In this document: positions 45,026-54,345 of the stretch, piece by piece
How the letters are laid out: each line of letters starts with the position of its first letter
How positions within the stretch are numbered: position 1 is the stretch's first letter
NCBI GenBank assembly: GCA_004210455.1
Contig: SEFA01000019.1
Span: 17,929 to 81,928 of the forward strand
Length of the DNA: 64,000 bases
Direction: 5' to 3'
Origin: Rubrivivax sp.
Lineage (GTDB): Bacteria > Pseudomonadota > Gammaproteobacteria > Burkholderiales > Burkholderiaceae_C
Notes under the pieces: generated by a model
What the model was told of the DNA's origin: nothing
The model's database searches: none
What the model saw: the letters and a program-made list of their open reading frames with translations, nothing else
Position numbers and translations under genes: made by a program

Positions 45026-46195
45026 TCACCAGGTCTCGGGCAGACCGAGGATCGCGCAGGCGCGACGGGCGCTGGCGCGAGCATCCTCGGCGGTGGCGCC
45101 GATCACGTTGAGATGACCCATCTTGCGGCCGTGCCGCGCCTGGGCCTTGCCGTAGAGGTGCAGCTCGGCGCCGGGCAGCGCGAGCACGCCGGCCCAGTCG
45201 GGCGCCCGCTCGCGGCCGTCCGCGTCGAACCACAGATCGCCCAGCAGGTTCAGCATCACCACCGGCGAGTGCAGGCGCGGCTCGCGCAGCGGCAGCCCGG
45301 CCATCGCACGGACCTGCATCTCGAACTGCGAGATGTCGCAGGCGTTCATGGTGTAGTGACCGGAGTTGTGCGGGCGCGGCGCCATCTCGTTGACGATCAG
45401 TCGGCCGTCCTCCAGCACGAAGAACTCGACGCACAGCACGCCGACGTAAGCCATGCCGGTCGCGATCGCCGCGGCCGAGCGGCGCGCCTGCGCCTGCAGT
45501 GCCTCGTCGACGTCGGGCGCGGGCACCTCGGTGACCGCGAGGATGCCGTCGCGGTGCAGGTTCTGCTGGACCGGGAAGGTGACGACCTCTCCGTCGGCCC
45601 CGCGCACGACCAGCACGCTGAGCTCCAGCGCCAGCGGCAGCATCTGCTCGAGCACGCAGTCGACGCGGCCCAGCTCGTCGAAGGCGGCGGCGAGCTGCGC
45701 GGCGTCGGACACGCGGCGCTGGCCCTTGCCGTCGTAGCCGAGGCGGGCGGTCTTGAGGATGCCCGGCAGCAGCGTCGCCGGCACGGCGGCCAGTTCGGCC
45801 GCGTCGGCGCCGTGACGCAGCACCGCGTACGGCGCGCAGGGCACGCCGCTCGCGTCGAAGTGGGCCTTCTCACGGGCGCGGTCCTGGCAGACCGCCACGG
45901 CCGCCGCGCCGGGCGCGACGGTGCGCGCGCGCGCCAGGTGCTCCAGCGCACGGGCCGGCACGTTCTCGAATTCGGTAGTGACCGCGTCGCAGCGGCGCGC
46001 CAGATCGTCCAGCGCCGCCGGATCCAGGTAATCCGCCTTCAGGTGCTCCTGCGCGACGGCGCCGGCGGGGCTGGCCGTGTCAGGGTCCAGCACCACGCAG
46101 CGGTAGCCCAGCGCCTGCGCGGCGTGGACGAACATGCGGCCCAGCTGGCCGCCTCCCAGCACGCCCAGCGTCGCATCTCCCGGCAACAACGGCAT
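45026..46195 (-). CDS. purK: 5-(carboxyamino)imidazole ribonucleotide synthase
   Basis: A 389-residue ATP-grasp enzyme of purine synthesis that carboxylates AIR to N5-CAIR. The N-terminal LGVLGGGQLGRMFVHAAQALG dinucleotide-like motif, KTARLGYDGKGQ (substrate loop, about 150-161) and FFVLEDGRLIVNEMAPRPHNSGHYT are diagnostic. The length fits (355-400). It overlaps purE by one base (46195), the standard purE-purK order. Downstream, the Sua5-type gene begins right after its stop. Confidence 0.95.
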   Translation of the reverse strand: MPLLPGDATLGVLGGGQLGRMFVHAAQALGYRCVVLDPDTASPAGAVAQEHLKADYLDPAALDDLARRCDAVTTEFENVPARALEHLARARTVAPGAAAVAVCQDRAREKAHFDASGVPCAPYAVLRHGADAAELAAVPATLLPGILKTARLGYDGKGQRRVSDAAQLAAAFDELGRVDCVLEQMLPLALELSVLVVRGADGEVVTFPVQQNLHRDGILAVTEVPAPDVDEALQAQARRSAAAIATGMAYVGVLCVEFFVLEDGRLIVNEMAPRPHNSGHYTMNACDISQFEMQVRAMAGLPLREPRLHSPVVMLNLLGDLWFDADGRERAPDWAGVLALPGAELHLYGKAQARHGRKMGHLNVIGATAEDARASARRACAILGLPETW

Positions 46196-46707
46196 CAGCG
46201 CAGCTCCTCGCTCATCGCGGTGGCGGCGGCGGTCTGGCGCTTGCGGAAGGCATCGAGCTTCGCGCGCAGGTCGGGGTTGTCGCGAGCCAGCACGGCCACG
46301 GCGAACAGCGCCGCATTGCCCGCGCCGGCGTTGCCGATGGCGAAGGTCGCGACGGGGATGCCCTTGGGCATCTGCACGATGGAGTGCAGCGAATCCACGC
46401 CCTGCAGATGGCGGCTCGCGACCGGCACGCCGAGCACCGGCACCAGGGTCTTGGCGGCCAGCATGCCCGGCAGATGGGCGGCGCCGCCGGCACCGGCGAT
46501 GATGGCGCGCAGGCCCCGGCCTTCGGCCTGCTCGGCGTAGGCGAACATCTCGTCGGGCATGCGGTGGGCGGAAACCACCCGCGCCTCGAACGGCACGCCG
46601 AACTCGGTGAGAATGTCGGCGGCGTGCTTCATGGTCTCCCAGTCACTGCTGGAGCCCATGACCACGCCGATGACGGGGGCGATGTCGGGAGTGGTGGCGC
46701 TGCTCAC
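46195..46707 (-). CDS. purE: N5-carboxyaminoimidazole ribonucleotide mutase
   Basis: A 170-residue mutase that converts N5-CAIR to CAIR. The class I signature is [20 protein letters not shown] near the N-terminus, followed by [10 protein letters not shown] with the catalytic His, and [17 protein letters not shown]. The length is typical (about 165). It starts the purE-purK-Sua5 operon. The 128-base gap to the divergent cnoX gene holds the promoter; I see no PurR box by eye. Confidence 0.96.
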   Translation of the reverse strand: MSSATTPDIAPVIGVVMGSSSDWETMKHAADILTEFGVPFEARVVSAHRMPDEMFAYAEQAEGRGLRAIIAGAGGAAHLPGMLAAKTLVPVLGVPVASRHLQGVDSLHSIVQMPKGIPVATFAIGNAGAGNAALFAVAVLARDNPDLRAKLDAFRKRQTAAATAMSEELR

Positions 46708-46835
46708 GGGTCGGTCCTCGATCTGTCAAATCGTGAAACCTTGAATTGTAGGCGGGGAGCCTCAGGTGCCGTTCTTGCCGTCCGACGTCAGTCGACTGCC
46801 TGTTGCCCGCCCTGCCTGCGCCCTGCCGCCCACCC

Positions 46836-47795
46836 ATGACCGACATCACCCTCCAGAACTTCGAAGCCGACCTCTTGCAGGCCTCCATGCAGCAGCCGGT
46901 GCTGCTGGACATCTGGGCGCCATGGTGCGGTCCCTGCCGCACGCTGGGCCCGATGCTGGAGAAGCTGGAGGTGGCGTATGCGGGTCGCTGGAAGCTGGCC
47001 AAGCTCAACAGCGACGACCAGCCCGAGATCGCCACGCAGCTGAGCCAGGCCTTCGGGGTGCGCTCGATCCCGTTCTGCGTGATGTTCGTCGGCGGGCAGC
47101 CGGTGGACGGTTTCGTCGGCGCGATCCCCGAGGCGCAGATCCGCGAGTTCCTGGACCGGCACGTGCCGACCGGCGAGGCGCTGGAGGCCGAGGAGGACCT
47201 GGCCGAGGCGCAGGCGCTGCTGGAGGAAGGCGATGCCGACGGCGCGCTGCAGAAGCTGCAGGCGGCGGTGCAGGCCGATCCGAACAACGAGGCGGCGCGT
47301 TTCGACCTGATCCGCGCGCTGCTGGAGGACGACCAGCTGGAGCACGCCAAGGCGGCCTTCGCGCCGGTGGCGCACCAGGCGGCCGACACGATCACGCCGC
47401 ACGCGAGATTCAAGGCGCTGTCGGCGTGGATCGCCGCATCCGAACGCGCCGAGCAGGGCCTGGATCCGGCCGCGCTGCAATCGGCGATCGCCAGCAACAA
47501 GCGCGACTTCGATGCGCGCTTCGCGCTGGCGCAGGGGCTCTTCGCGGGTCGCGACTTCACCGGCGCGATGGACGAGCTGCTCGAGATCATCATGCGTGAC
47601 AAGACCTGGAACGACCAGCTCGCGCGCAAGACCTATGTCGCGATCCTCGAGATCATGACCAAGCCGGCAGTTGCGGCGCACGGCGCCGCCGCGCCGCAGG
47701 CCGGCGGCCTGCAGCTGTCGGGCCACAACACCGTGGCCCCGTCCGATCCGCTGGTCGACCAGTACCGCCGCAAGCTGAGCATGGCGCTGTTCTGA
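46836..47795 (+). CDS. cnoX: Thioredoxin-like co-chaperone CnoX/YbbN
   Basis: A 319-residue cytosolic protein with an N-terminal thioredoxin domain (about 1-110) and C-terminal TPR-like helices (about 120-300). The active-site motif is APWCGPCRTL with Cys 31 and Cys 34. E. coli CnoX (YbbN, 284 aa) is a holdase that protects proteins from chlorine oxidation and passes them to GroEL, but it has a non-reducing SxxC site. The WCGPC here implies real oxidoreductase activity. The start MTDITLQNF fits the family. It is divergent from purE and convergent with the DeoR gene, 13 bases apart. Confidence 0.88.
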   Translation: MTDITLQNFEADLLQASMQQPVLLDIWAPWCGPCRTLGPMLEKLEVAYAGRWKLAKLNSDDQPEIATQLSQAFGVRSIPFCVMFVGGQPVDGFVGAIPEAQIREFLDRHVPTGEALEAEEDLAEAQALLEEGDADGALQKLQAAVQADPNNEAARFDLIRALLEDDQLEHAKAAFAPVAHQAADTITPHARFKALSAWIAASERAEQGLDPAALQSAIASNKRDFDARFALAQGLFAGRDFTGAMDELLEIIMRDKTWNDQLARKTYVAILEIMTKPAVAAHGAAAPQAGGLQLSGHNTVAPSDPLVDQYRRKLSMALF

Positions 47796-47808
47796 TCAGG
47801 ACATCCCC

Positions 47809-48573
47809 TCAGAACATCACCCGCGCCACCCCGGCGCGGGTGAGCCGGTCCAGTTCTTGAGGATCTGCCTCGTTGTCGGTGATCAGCACATCGATCGCCG
47901 CGCAATCGCAGACCTGCATCCGGCTTCCCTGCCCGAGCTTGCTCGAATCGGCGAGCAGCACCCGCTGCCGCGCTCTTGCCAGCATCGCCTGCGCCACCGC
48001 CACTTCCGCCCACAGGTAGCTTGACGCGCCCTGCCGCGCATCGAGCGCGGTCGGCGAGATCAGCGCGATGTCCACGCGGTGCCGCGCGATCTCCGCGACG
48101 GTGAACTCGCCGAAGGTGCCGGAGGTCTCCGGCACGTACGCGCCGCCGAGCATCAGCAGCTCGTGCCCCTGCCGTCCGGCCATCGCGTCGCACACCGCGA
48201 CCGAGTTCGTGATCACCCGCAGCGCCTGCGCCTGGGCCTGGGCCAGGGCCTGGGCCAGCGCGTGCGTCGTCGATCCCGCGTCGATGAACAGGCTCATCCC
48301 CGGCTGCACCAGCGACATCGCCTGCCGGGCGATCGCCTGCTTCTGCCGGCGGCGCGACTGCGCGCGCTCCGCATAACTGGCCTCCGCCGGGATCTCCGAC
48401 GGCACCGCGCCGCCGTGCACGCGGGCCAGCTTGCCGCCCTGCTCCAGCTCGATCAGGTCGCGCCGCACCGTCTCGCGCGAGACGCCGAGCTCGCGCGCCG
48501 CCTCGTCGGTCGTGAGGCGGTGCCGCTCGCGCAGCAGCAAGAGGATCTTGTCGTGTCGTTCCTGGGACCACAT
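47809..48573 (-). CDS. DeoR family transcriptional regulator
   Basis: A 254-residue DeoR/GlpR-type regulator. The N-terminal helix-turn-helix (about 5-60) reads RHDKILLLLRERHRL, then ELGVSRETVRRDLIELE. The C-terminal DeoRC sensor has GSTTHALAQAL, NSVAVCDAM, GGAYVPETS and LLADSSKLGQ, a fold that normally binds a sugar phosphate or similar phosphorylated compound. MWSQERHD at 48573 is chosen over 45 upstream codons. It is divergent from the TonB receptor gene and is the likely local regulator of the 48.8-57.2 kb phosphorus-related cluster. A Gln/Ala repeat (QALAQAQAQAL) lies in the sensor domain. Confidence 0.9.
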   Translation of the reverse strand: MWSQERHDKILLLLRERHRLTTDEAARELGVSRETVRRDLIELEQGGKLARVHGGAVPSEIPAEASYAERAQSRRRQKQAIARQAMSLVQPGMSLFIDAGSTTHALAQALAQAQAQALRVITNSVAVCDAMAGRQGHELLMLGGAYVPETSGTFGEFTVAEIARHRVDIALISPTALDARQGASSYLWAEVAVAQAMLARARQRVLLADSSKLGQGSRMQVCDCAAIDVLITDNEADPQELDRLTRAGVARVMF

Positions 48574-48739
48574 GGATCGCTTGTTCTCCCTGCCGGTGCG
48601 TCCGCCGCCGCATGGCGCGCTGTCACCGGACCTCGCATTCCCCCAGATCCCCGCAGCATCTTCATGACAGTTTGAGGATTGATGGGTGATGTTGTGGATT
48701 TCCAGCATCCAACGCGACGCTCCCTGTGGTTTTTCGTGT

Positions 48740-48757
48740 TTGTCGTTGTCTTGTCGT
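48740..48757 (+). promoter_or_regulatory. Pho-box-like direct repeat upstream of the TonB receptor
   Basis: TTGTCGT-TGTC-TTGTCGT: two identical 7-base units separated by 4 bases (11-base period), 78 bases before the ATG. That is the architecture of a PhoB site, whose consensus unit is CTGTCAT. It differs at two positions per unit. The alternative is an operator for the adjacent DeoR protein. Confidence 0.45.
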
Positions 48758-48835
48758 GGACGGTGGTGACAGTGCGATCCGTTCGTTAGTCAAACCCACT
48801 GCTCCTCCGACCCCTCAACGCACCGAGTCCCCACC

Positions 48836-51100
48836 ATGAAGCACCCGATGCCCACCGCGCTGGTCCTGGCCCTCAGCTTGGCCTACGTCTTCCCCGCCGC
48901 CGCCCAGTCGACCGAGGCCCCGAAGTCCGCCGACGCGAGCGCTGCCGCGTCGTCCGAGCGCTCCGAGCTGGAGCGCGTCACCGTCTCCGTCGGCCGCGGC
49001 CAATTGCGCTCGGTGCAGAGCCTGAGCCAGACCGAATTCGACAACGCCCTGGCTGGCAGCAGCCCGCTGGCGACCGTGGCCCGCCTGCCCGGCGTGAACT
49101 TCCAGTCCGCCGACGGCCTGGGCAACTACGAGTGGTCCACCCGCTTCACGGTGCGCGGCTTCTCGCAGAACCAGCTCGGCTTCACGCTCGACGACGTGCC
49201 GCTGGGCGACATGTCCTACGGCAACTTCAACGGTTTGCACATCAGCCGCGCGATCTCCAGCGAGAACGTCGGCCGTGCCTCGCTGTCGCAAGGCGCCGGC
49301 GCGCTGGAAACCGCCTCGTCCAGCAACTTGGGCGGCACGCTGCAGTTCTATTCGAGCGACCCGCTGCAGACTTTCGGCGTCCGCGCCTCGCAGACCCTCG
49401 GCAGCGAATCCACGACCCGCACCTTCGTGCGCGTGGACAGCGGCCGCACCGTGGTGGGCGACTTCTATGTCAGCTACACCAACCAGGACGCCGACAAGTG
49501 GAAGGGCGACGGCCAGCAGAAGCAGGAGCAGTGGAACCTGAAGTGGACCAAGGCGATCGGTGAGAGCCGCCTGTCGGCCTTCATCAACACCTCGCGCCGC
49601 AAGGAAATCGATTACCAGGATCTGTCGCTGGACCTGATCAAGCGCAAGGGCGACACGCTCGACAACTTCTATCCGGACTTCGCTGCCGCGGTGAACGCCG
49701 CCAACACGCTGTGCGGCGCCAACGGCAGCACCTACGTGGCCGCCTGCGACGACCAGTACTACGCCGGCGCCGGCCTGCGCAACGACGAGCTCTACGGCGT
49801 CTCCGCCGACCTGCGCCTGGCGCAGGACATCACCTGGAAGACGACCGCCTACTACCACCACAACAAGGGCATGGGCCTGTGGTTCACGCCGTACCAGGCT
49901 TCGCCGGACGGCACGCCGATTTCGGTGCGCACCACCGAGTACGGCATCCAGCGCGGCGGCGTGGTCTCCAACGCGGAGTTCGACCTCGGCGACCACCTGA
50001 TCAAGGCCGGCCTCTGGTTCGAGGACAACGACTTCGACCAGGCCCGCCGCTTCTACGCCGCCTCCGCCGGCATGAGCGTCTACCGGTTCCCGAGCAACCC
50101 GTTCCTGACGCAGTGGCAGTACGCGTTCAACACCAAGACCTCGCAGTTCTCGCTGTCCGACACCTGGTCGGTCACCCAGGACCTGACGGTGGGCGCCGGC
50201 TTCAAGGCGCTGAAGGTCAAGATCGACGGCGACCGGCAGGTGGGCAACGACATGCCCTCGGGCTCGATCAGCGCGGAGAAGGGCTTCCTGCCGCAGCTGG
50301 GCATCAACTACCGACTGTCGGCCAACAACGAGCTCTACGGCACGCTGGCCCGCAACATGCGCGCCTACCAGGGGGCGGCCACCGGCACCTCGCCGTTCGC
50401 CACGTCCGCCGCCGGTTTCGATGCGATCAAGGGCAGCCTGAAGCCTGAAACCTCCGACACCGTCGAAGCCGGCTGGCGCACCAGCGGCCGCGGCTACGAA
50501 GGCTCAGTCAGCGCCTACCTGGTCAACTTCAAGGACCGCCTGCTGAGCATCCAGCAGGGCAGCGGCATCCAGGGCAACCCGGTGGTGCTGTCCAACGTCG
50601 GCGACGTGCGGGCCACCGGCATCGAAGGCGCGATCTCCTTCCGCCTGGCCTCGGCGCTCACCTGGTACAACAGCGTGAGCCTGTCCAAGTCGACCTACCG
50701 CGACGACGTCGTCAGCGGCACCACGACGATCGCGACCCGCGGCAAGCGCGTGGCCGACGCGCCGGACACGATGATCAAGTCGCAGCTGGGCTACGACGAC
50801 GGCGCGCTGTTCGGCAACATCGGCGTGGACTACATGTCCAAGCGCTACTACTCGTACACCAACGATGCCTCGGTCCCGGACCGCACGCTGGTGAACGCGA
50901 GCGTCGGCTACAAGCTGAAGAACGTCTCGATGCTGCGCGAGCTGAGCCTGCAGGGCAGCGTGACCAACCTGTTCGACAAGCGCTACATCTCGACGATCGG
51001 CTCGAACGGCTTCACCAACAGCGACCCGACGGGCACCTACGCCACACTGCTGCCGGGCGCACCCCGTCAGTTCTTCGTGACGCTGACCGGGAAGTTCTGA
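48836..51100 (+). CDS. TonB-dependent outer-membrane receptor
   Basis: A 754-residue receptor. The signal peptide ends at AAAQ (about 24). A TonB-box-like segment is LERVTVSVGRG. The plug domain (about 55-170) has ARLPGVNFQSADG and TRFTVRGFSQNQLGFTLDDV, interrupted at a turn. A 22-strand barrel follows, ending in PRQFFVTLTGKF with a C-terminal Phe. It lacks a signalling extension, so sigma/anti-sigma control is unlikely. Downstream in the same direction are a PhoD-like phosphatase and an ABC importer, which suggests uptake of an organic phosphorus compound. The exact ligand is not determinable. Confidence 0.9.
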   Translation: MKHPMPTALVLALSLAYVFPAAAQSTEAPKSADASAAASSERSELERVTVSVGRGQLRSVQSLSQTEFDNALAGSSPLATVARLPGVNFQSADGLGNYEWSTRFTVRGFSQNQLGFTLDDVPLGDMSYGNFNGLHISRAISSENVGRASLSQGAGALETASSSNLGGTLQFYSSDPLQTFGVRASQTLGSESTTRTFVRVDSGRTVVGDFYVSYTNQDADKWKGDGQQKQEQWNLKWTKAIGESRLSAFINTSRRKEIDYQDLSLDLIKRKGDTLDNFYPDFAAAVNAANTLCGANGSTYVAACDDQYYAGAGLRNDELYGVSADLRLAQDITWKTTAYYHHNKGMGLWFTPYQASPDGTPISVRTTEYGIQRGGVVSNAEFDLGDHLIKAGLWFEDNDFDQARRFYAASAGMSVYRFPSNPFLTQWQYAFNTKTSQFSLSDTWSVTQDLTVGAGFKALKVKIDGDRQVGNDMPSGSISAEKGFLPQLGINYRLSANNELYGTLARNMRAYQGAATGTSPFATSAAGFDAIKGSLKPETSDTVEAGWRTSGRGYEGSVSAYLVNFKDRLLSIQQGSGIQGNPVVLSNVGDVRATGIEGAISFRLASALTWYNSVSLSKSTYRDDVVSGTTTIATRGKRVADAPDTMIKSQLGYDDGALFGNIGVDYMSKRYYSYTNDASVPDRTLVNASVGYKLKNVSMLRELSLQGSVTNLFDKRYISTIGSNGFTNSDPTGTYATLLPGAPRQFFVTLTGKF

Positions 51101-51104
51101 GGCC

Positions 51105-52316
51105 ATGGCCGGGGACGTCGATGACGTGAAGGGGCTCGCGGAGGCGGGCGCCCGGCTGACGCGCCGGCGGCTGCTGGCGGGCTCGCTGGCGGTGCCGATC
51201 GCCGTGCCCCTGGTGGGCTGCGCGACAGCGGGCCCGGCGACCGCGGTGGTCGAGCAGGCCACGAAGGTCGATGCAAAGGCGCCCCGGCGCTTCCGCGTCG
51301 CCTTCGGCTCCTGCGCGAAGCAGTCCAAGCCGCAGCCGATCTGGCGCGCGATCGGGGCGGCGAAGCCGGACCTGTTCGTGTTCCTCGGCGACAACCTGTA
51401 CGCCGACGCGCGCGACGAGGCCACGCTCCGTCAGCGCTACGCCGAGTTCATGGCGGTCGAGTCGCTGCAGGCGTTCCGGCGCTCGACGCGCCACGTCGCG
51501 ATCTGGGACGACCACGACTTCGGCGACGACGACGAAGGCGCGGACTACCCGCTCAAGCAGCTGTCGCAGCAGCTGTTCTGCGATGCGTGGAACGAGCCGG
51601 CGGACTCGCCGCGCCGCCGCGCGGACGGGATCTACCAGAGCTACGTCTACGACGCCTTCGGCCGGCCCATCCAGGTGATCCTGCCGGACCTGCGCTTCAA
51701 CCGCACGATGCTGACGGCGGATCCGTCGCTGAAGTCGAGCTATGCGGCGATGGTGCTGCGGGCCAAGCTCAGCGGACAGCCGATGACGGGCTGGTACGTG
51801 CCGGATCCCCGGCCCGAGGCGACTCTGCTCGGCGAGGCGCAATGGGCCTGGCTGGAAGAGCAGCTGCGCGTGCCGGCCGATGTGCGGCTGATCGGCTCCA
51901 GCGTGCAGTTCGCGGCCGACGGCAGCGGCTGGGAGTGCTGGGCCAACTTCCCGCGTGAACGCGCACGGCTGGTCGAGCTGATCCGCACCACGCGCGCGGA
52001 AGGCGTCGTCTTCCTCAGCGGCGACATGCATTACGCGGAGATGTCCAGCGTCGACGTCGCCGGGGGTTATCCGCTGTGGGACGCGACCGCCAGCGGCCTG
52101 ACCGAGGTCTGGGACATCCCGACGCCCAACCGCAACCGGCGTTCGGCGGTGATGGCGGAATTGAACTTCGGCGTGCTCGATGTCGAGCCTGTCACCGAAG
52201 GGGAGGATGATCTCCGCCTGCGCTTCGCGCTGTGCGACGTGAATGGAAAGGCCAAGGTGACGAAGGACCTGACGCTGTCGGGCCTGCGTTTCCCGGCCAA
52301 GGAGAAGACCGCATGA
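51105..52316 (+). CDS. PhoD-like phosphatase/phosphodiesterase, Tat lipoprotein
   Basis: A 403-residue exported metallophosphatase of the PhoD family. A twin-Arg motif (TRRRLLAGS, about 19-27) and a lipobox PLVGC (Cys about 39) suggest Tat export and lipid anchoring. Metal-site motifs are AFGSCAKQ, LFVFLGDNLYAD, IWDDHDFGDDDEG and LSGDMHYAEM, as in PhoD alkaline phosphatases that use Fe/Ca. It would cleave phosphoesters at the cell surface or in the periplasm. It is only 4 bases downstream of the receptor stop and overlaps the binding-protein start (ATGA). PhoD proteins are usually PhoB-controlled. Confidence 0.88.
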   Translation: MAGDVDDVKGLAEAGARLTRRRLLAGSLAVPIAVPLVGCATAGPATAVVEQATKVDAKAPRRFRVAFGSCAKQSKPQPIWRAIGAAKPDLFVFLGDNLYADARDEATLRQRYAEFMAVESLQAFRRSTRHVAIWDDHDFGDDDEGADYPLKQLSQQLFCDAWNEPADSPRRRADGIYQSYVYDAFGRPIQVILPDLRFNRTMLTADPSLKSSYAAMVLRAKLSGQPMTGWYVPDPRPEATLLGEAQWAWLEEQLRVPADVRLIGSSVQFAADGSGWECWANFPRERARLVELIRTTRAEGVVFLSGDMHYAEMSSVDVAGGYPLWDATASGLTEVWDIPTPNRNRRSAVMAELNFGVLDVEPVTEGEDDLRLRFALCDVNGKAKVTKDLTLSGLRFPAKEKTA

Positions 52317-53395
52317 CCCTGTCCCGACGCTCTGTGCTCCGGACCCTGCCCGCCCTGTGCGGGCCTTTTGCGTTTGACGCCTTCGCGCAAGGCGGCCAGC
52401 CGGCTTCGGTCGCGCTGGACGCGTTGATGGCCGCCGCGCGCAAGGAAGGCCGCGTGCACAGCCTGGGCATGCCCGACGACTGGGCCAACTGGCGTGCGAC
52501 CTGGGCCGACCTGCAGCGGCTCTACGGACTGGCCCACGTCGACACCGACATGAGCAGCGCCGAGGAGATCGCGAAGATCGAGGCTGAGAAATCCAACGCG
52601 AGCGCGGACCTCGGGGACGTCGGTTTCGAATTCGGTGCGATCGCGAAGGCGCGCGGCATCACGCTGCCCTACAAGCCGACGACCTGGGCGCAGGTGCCGG
52701 ACTGGGCCAAGGATCCCGAGGGCCACTGGGCGCTCGCGTACACCGGCACGATCGCGTTCGCGGTGAACCGCAAGCGGCTCAAGGACGTGCCGCGGAGCTG
52801 GCAGGCGCTGTTCGCGTCCAAGGCGCGCGTCATGATCGGCGAGGTCGGCCGCGCGGCGCAGTCGAACGCGGCGGTGCTGGCGGCGGCGGTGGCGCTGGGC
52901 GGCGACGAGACGACACTGCAGCCGGCGCTGGCGGCCTTCGCGAAGGTCGCGAAGGACAAACGGCTGATCGGCACGAATGCGACGCCCGCGCTGATGGAGC
53001 GTGCCGAGGCCGACGTGTTCCTGCTGTGGGACTTCAACGCGCTCTCGTACCGCGCGAAGCTGCCCAACGCGGCGGACTACGAGGTGCTGATCCCGTCCGA
53101 CGGCTCGATCATCAGCGGCTACACGACCATCCTCAACCGCTGGTCGCAGCGCCCGAACGCGGCGATGCTGGCGCGGGAATACATCTTCAGCGACGCCGGT
53201 CAGATGAACCTCGCGCGCGGCCATGCGCGACCGATCCGGATCGCGCAGCTGCCGCTGCCCGCCGATCTGAAGGCGCTGCTGGTGCCCGAGGCGCAGTACG
53301 CGAAGGCGCGTGCGCTGAAGCCCGCCGTGTGGACCGAAGAGGTCAAGAAGCTGCCGCGCGCTTGGCAGCGCGACGTGCTGGGAGCTGCGCGATGA
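52313..53395 (+). CDS. ABC transporter substrate-binding protein
   Basis: A 360-residue periplasmic binding protein of the Fe3+/polyamine/2-aminoethylphosphonate-like group. The signal is twin-Arg-like (LSRRSVLRTLP, about 3-13), cleaved after about residue 27. Motifs are LDALMAAARKEGRV, WALAYTGTIAFAVNR and VLIPSDGSIISGYTTIL; the last is a typical ligand-site segment. ATG 52313 overlaps the PhoD-like stop. No Tyr pair typical of iron binding is obvious, and phosphonate or phosphoester binding is inferred from the neighbours. The next gene starts within its stop codon. Confidence 0.88.
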   Translation: MTLSRRSVLRTLPALCGPFAFDAFAQGGQPASVALDALMAAARKEGRVHSLGMPDDWANWRATWADLQRLYGLAHVDTDMSSAEEIAKIEAEKSNASADLGDVGFEFGAIAKARGITLPYKPTTWAQVPDWAKDPEGHWALAYTGTIAFAVNRKRLKDVPRSWQALFASKARVMIGEVGRAAQSNAAVLAAAVALGGDETTLQPALAAFAKVAKDKRLIGTNATPALMERAEADVFLLWDFNALSYRAKLPNAADYEVLIPSDGSIISGYTTILNRWSQRPNAAMLAREYIFSDAGQMNLARGHARPIRIAQLPLPADLKALLVPEAQYAKARALKPAVWTEEVKKLPRAWQRDVLGAAR

Positions 53396-54345
53396 GTCAG
53401 AAGGCCGACACGCCCTCCTCCTCCATCGCCACCACAAGCGCCATCTCTGCCGCACCGCCAGCCGTCCTGCCGGCGTCCTCGTCGTCGATCGACGCCGCGG
53501 CTGAAGCCGCCGCGGCGATTGCGCAGGCGGCGGATCCCGCGCGCAAGCTCGTCGTGCTGCTCGCCGACGGCCTGCGGGCCGACACCGCGCGCGACTACAT
53601 GGGCTACCTGCAGGCGCTCAACGAAGCCGGCCGCGCGCAATGGCGCTCGCTGCGCTGCGAGCTGCCCAGCTTGTCGCGCCCGCTGTACGCGACGGTGATC
53701 AACGGCGAGCCGCCGTTGACGCACGGCATCCTCGGCAATGGCCAGGCCGGACAGGCGCTCTCGCACCACCTGTTCCAGCAGTTGGACGCGCAAGGCATTC
53801 CGGCGGCGATCGCCGCGTACCACTGGTTCTACGAACTGCTGGCGGGCGAGGTCTTCGATCCGCTGCGCCATCGCGACGCGGTGCCGACCGGTTGCGGCCT
53901 CCAGGCCGCGCGCTGGTACTGGGAAGACGACTATCCGGACAGCCACCTGCTCGCCGACGCCGAATCGCTGCGCCGTGCGCACCTGCCGGTGCAGGGGCCG
54001 TCGCTGCTGTTCATCCATCCGATGGGGCCGGATCTCGCGGGCCATGTGCACGGCGGCGAATCGACGCCGTACGCGATGAGCGCGCGCAAGCTCGACATGC
54101 TGCTCGCGCAGTTGCTGCCGCGCTGGCACGCCGAGGGCTTCGACCTGCTGGTGACCAGCGATCACGGCATGAACGCGGACCGCATGCACGGCGGCGCGCT
54201 GCCGGTCGAACGCGAGGTGCCGCTGGTCTGGGTGCCGCACGACGGCGCGGTGGGTCTGGCGCTGCCGGAGCGGCAGACGGACATCGCCGGATGGATCCTG
54301 GAGCGGCTGGGGATTGCACCGGCGCCAGGAGGCACGACGGCATGA
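53392..54345 (+). CDS. Alkaline-phosphatase-superfamily hydrolase (NPP/phosphonoacetate hydrolase-like)
   Basis: A 317-residue enzyme. Metal and nucleophile residues are complete: Asp 59 (LLADGLRAD), nucleophile Ser 95 (LPSLSRP), Asp 214 and His 218 (GPDLAGH), Asp 257 and His 258 (TSDHGM) and His 266 (MHGG). The layout is that of the type I phosphodiesterase/nucleotide pyrophosphatase family, which also includes phosphonoacetate hydrolase. There is no signal peptide (the N-terminus is Ser/Ala-rich and polar), so it should act in the cytoplasm. It is translationally coupled to both the binding protein and the first permease, implying it processes the imported compound. Confidence 0.82.
   Translation: MSQKADTPSSSIATTSAISAAPPAVLPASSSSIDAAAEAAAAIAQAADPARKLVVLLADGLRADTARDYMGYLQALNEAGRAQWRSLRCELPSLSRPLYATVINGEPPLTHGILGNGQAGQALSHHLFQQLDAQGIPAAIAAYHWFYELLAGEVFDPLRHRDAVPTGCGLQAARWYWEDDYPDSHLLADAESLRRAHLPVQGPSLLFIHPMGPDLAGHVHGGESTPYAMSARKLDMLLAQLLPRWHAEGFDLLVTSDHGMNADRMHGGALPVEREVPLVWVPHDGAVGLALPERQTDIAGWILERLGIAPAPGGTTA

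Noticed and set aside
48265..48300. Gln/Ala repeat in the DeoR regulator as a sign of phase variation
   Set aside because: The underlying DNA repeat is short and imperfect, and changes would stay in frame.
48656..48672. CTGTCAT on the minus strand near the DeoR gene as a second Pho-box half-site
   Set aside because: No second unit lies 11 bases away on either side, so it was not called a Pho box.
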